Source: Octadecabacter dasysiphoniae
GTDB lineage: Bacteria > Pseudomonadota > Alphaproteobacteria > Rhodobacterales > Rhodobacteraceae
Assembly (NCBI RefSeq): GCF_021532615.1
Contig: NZ_JAKGAQ010000001.1
Span: 1,270,897 to 1,334,896 of the forward strand
Direction of reading: 5' to 3'
DNA length: 64,000 nucleotides
The notes under the pieces are model-generated. The model was not told where the DNA came from. It did no database searches and saw only the letters and a program-made list of their open reading frames with translations. The position numbers and the translations under genes were made by a program. Positions 63,615 to 64,000 of this stretch are shown here, one piece after another; positions within the stretch are counted from its first letter, which is position 1, and every line of letters begins with the position of its first letter.

Positions 63615-64000
63615 TTACTCCACGTTCTGAACTTGTTCGCGCATCTGATCGATTACGGCTTTCAAGGCCAGACCAATCTGGGTCAGGTCCACGTCTTGCG
63701 CTTTGGAACACAGGGTATTCGCCTCGCGGTTAAATTCTTGTGTCAAAAAGTCGAGCTTGCGCCCCACCGGCCCGCCTGCGGTCAACAAGTCCCGCGCCGC
63801 AGTGACATGCGCACCAAGTCTGTCAATTTCTTCGGTGATGTCGGATTTCACCGCAAGCAATGCCAGTTCTTGCGCGACGCGGTCAGGGTCAGCACCTGTC
63901 GCTGTGTCCATCACGCGGGCCAAAGCGGCGGCCATTTGCGTTTTGACGGCCTCGGTCCGTGCGGTGGCTGCGCCGACTGCCTGTGCTGTCAAAGTTTCGA
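63615..64000 (-). CDS. YicC-family endoribonuclease, C-terminal part
   Basis: Frame open to the right edge of the window, so the N-terminal part is missing. The visible C-terminus has [34 protein letters not shown] and the terminal [15 protein letters not shown], all diagnostic of YicC/YloC proteins (DUF1732). Family members are RNases, for example acting with PNPase on small RNAs. Directly upstream of gmk, as in many bacteria. Confidence 0.92.
   Translation of the reverse strand, partial: ETLTAQAVGAATARTEAVKTQMAAALARVMDTATGADPDRVAQELALLAVKSDITEEIDRLGAHVTAARDLLTAGGPVGRKLDFLTQEFNREANTLCSKAQDVDLTQIGLALKAVIDQMREQVQNVE

Overview
The window is a 64 kb chromosomal segment of an alphaproteobacterium, most likely a marine Rhodobacterales (Roseobacter-group) strain. 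This rests on the style of the encoded proteins, the tight ATGA-overlapped operons, the gmk/gamma-carbonic-anhydrase/phoR/pst/phoU/phoB arrangement and the polyamine, amino-sugar and methylated-amine catabolic operons. Genus cannot be resolved by eye. No rRNA, tRNA, CRISPR array, IS element or prophage was seen. Coding density is very high.

Layout. 1-237: 3' end of a GGDEF gene. 273-2237: rpsB-tsf with a candidate promoter, an intercistronic hairpin and a terminator. 2238-2574: gene-free stretch rich in inverted repeats. 2575-3327 (-): a LuxR solo whose AHL-contact residues are substituted. 3607-10662 (+): a phosphate-starvation-type region. Three PHO-box-like arrays of 7-mers at 11-bp spacing precede (i) a DUF4956 membrane protein plus a VTC-type polyphosphate polymerase, (ii) a secreted EF-hand protein with a poly-Asp tail, and (iii) an operon of a P-loop NTPase, an ABC-exporter-like protein with a degenerate ATPase domain, and an acidic-sensor histidine kinase with its response regulator. 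I regard this as the most unusual part of the window. 10743-16728 (+): a GntR-controlled catabolic operon (DapA-like lyase, aldehyde dehydrogenase, MttB-family methyltransferase, FAD amine oxidase).

16736-17377 (-): LysE-type exporter. 17457-28927 (-) and 29141-31688 (+): a divergent amino-sugar regulon. It has an ABC importer, two SIS isomerase/deaminases, ROK kinase, NagA, GatZ-like protein, CutC, a Gfo/Idh dehydrogenase, a HutC-type GntR repressor and a cytoplasmic GH20 hexosaminidase. The enzyme set suggests that both GlcNAc and GalNAc are funnelled to fructose-6-phosphate. 31801-39050: a compact biosynthetic-looking cluster (KASIII, extended SDR, metallo-beta-lactamase fold, adenylate-forming enzyme, acyltransferase-like protein, Rieske oxygenase; ATP-grasp convergent). 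39122-43841 (-): a branched-chain-amino-acid-type ABC importer. 44025-47214: katG divergent from oxyR. 47195-49881 (-) and 50075-54275 (+): putrescine/polyamine oxidation and a PotFGHI-type importer.

54272-63610 (-): phoB, phoU, pstBACS (with a clear PHO box at pstS), a phoR lacking membrane segments, a Cys/Met-metabolism PLP enzyme, gamma-carbonic anhydrase and gmk. The window ends inside a yicC-type gene. The Pho regulator genes and the putative Pho-controlled polyphosphate/calcium region thus lie about 45 kb apart in the same window.
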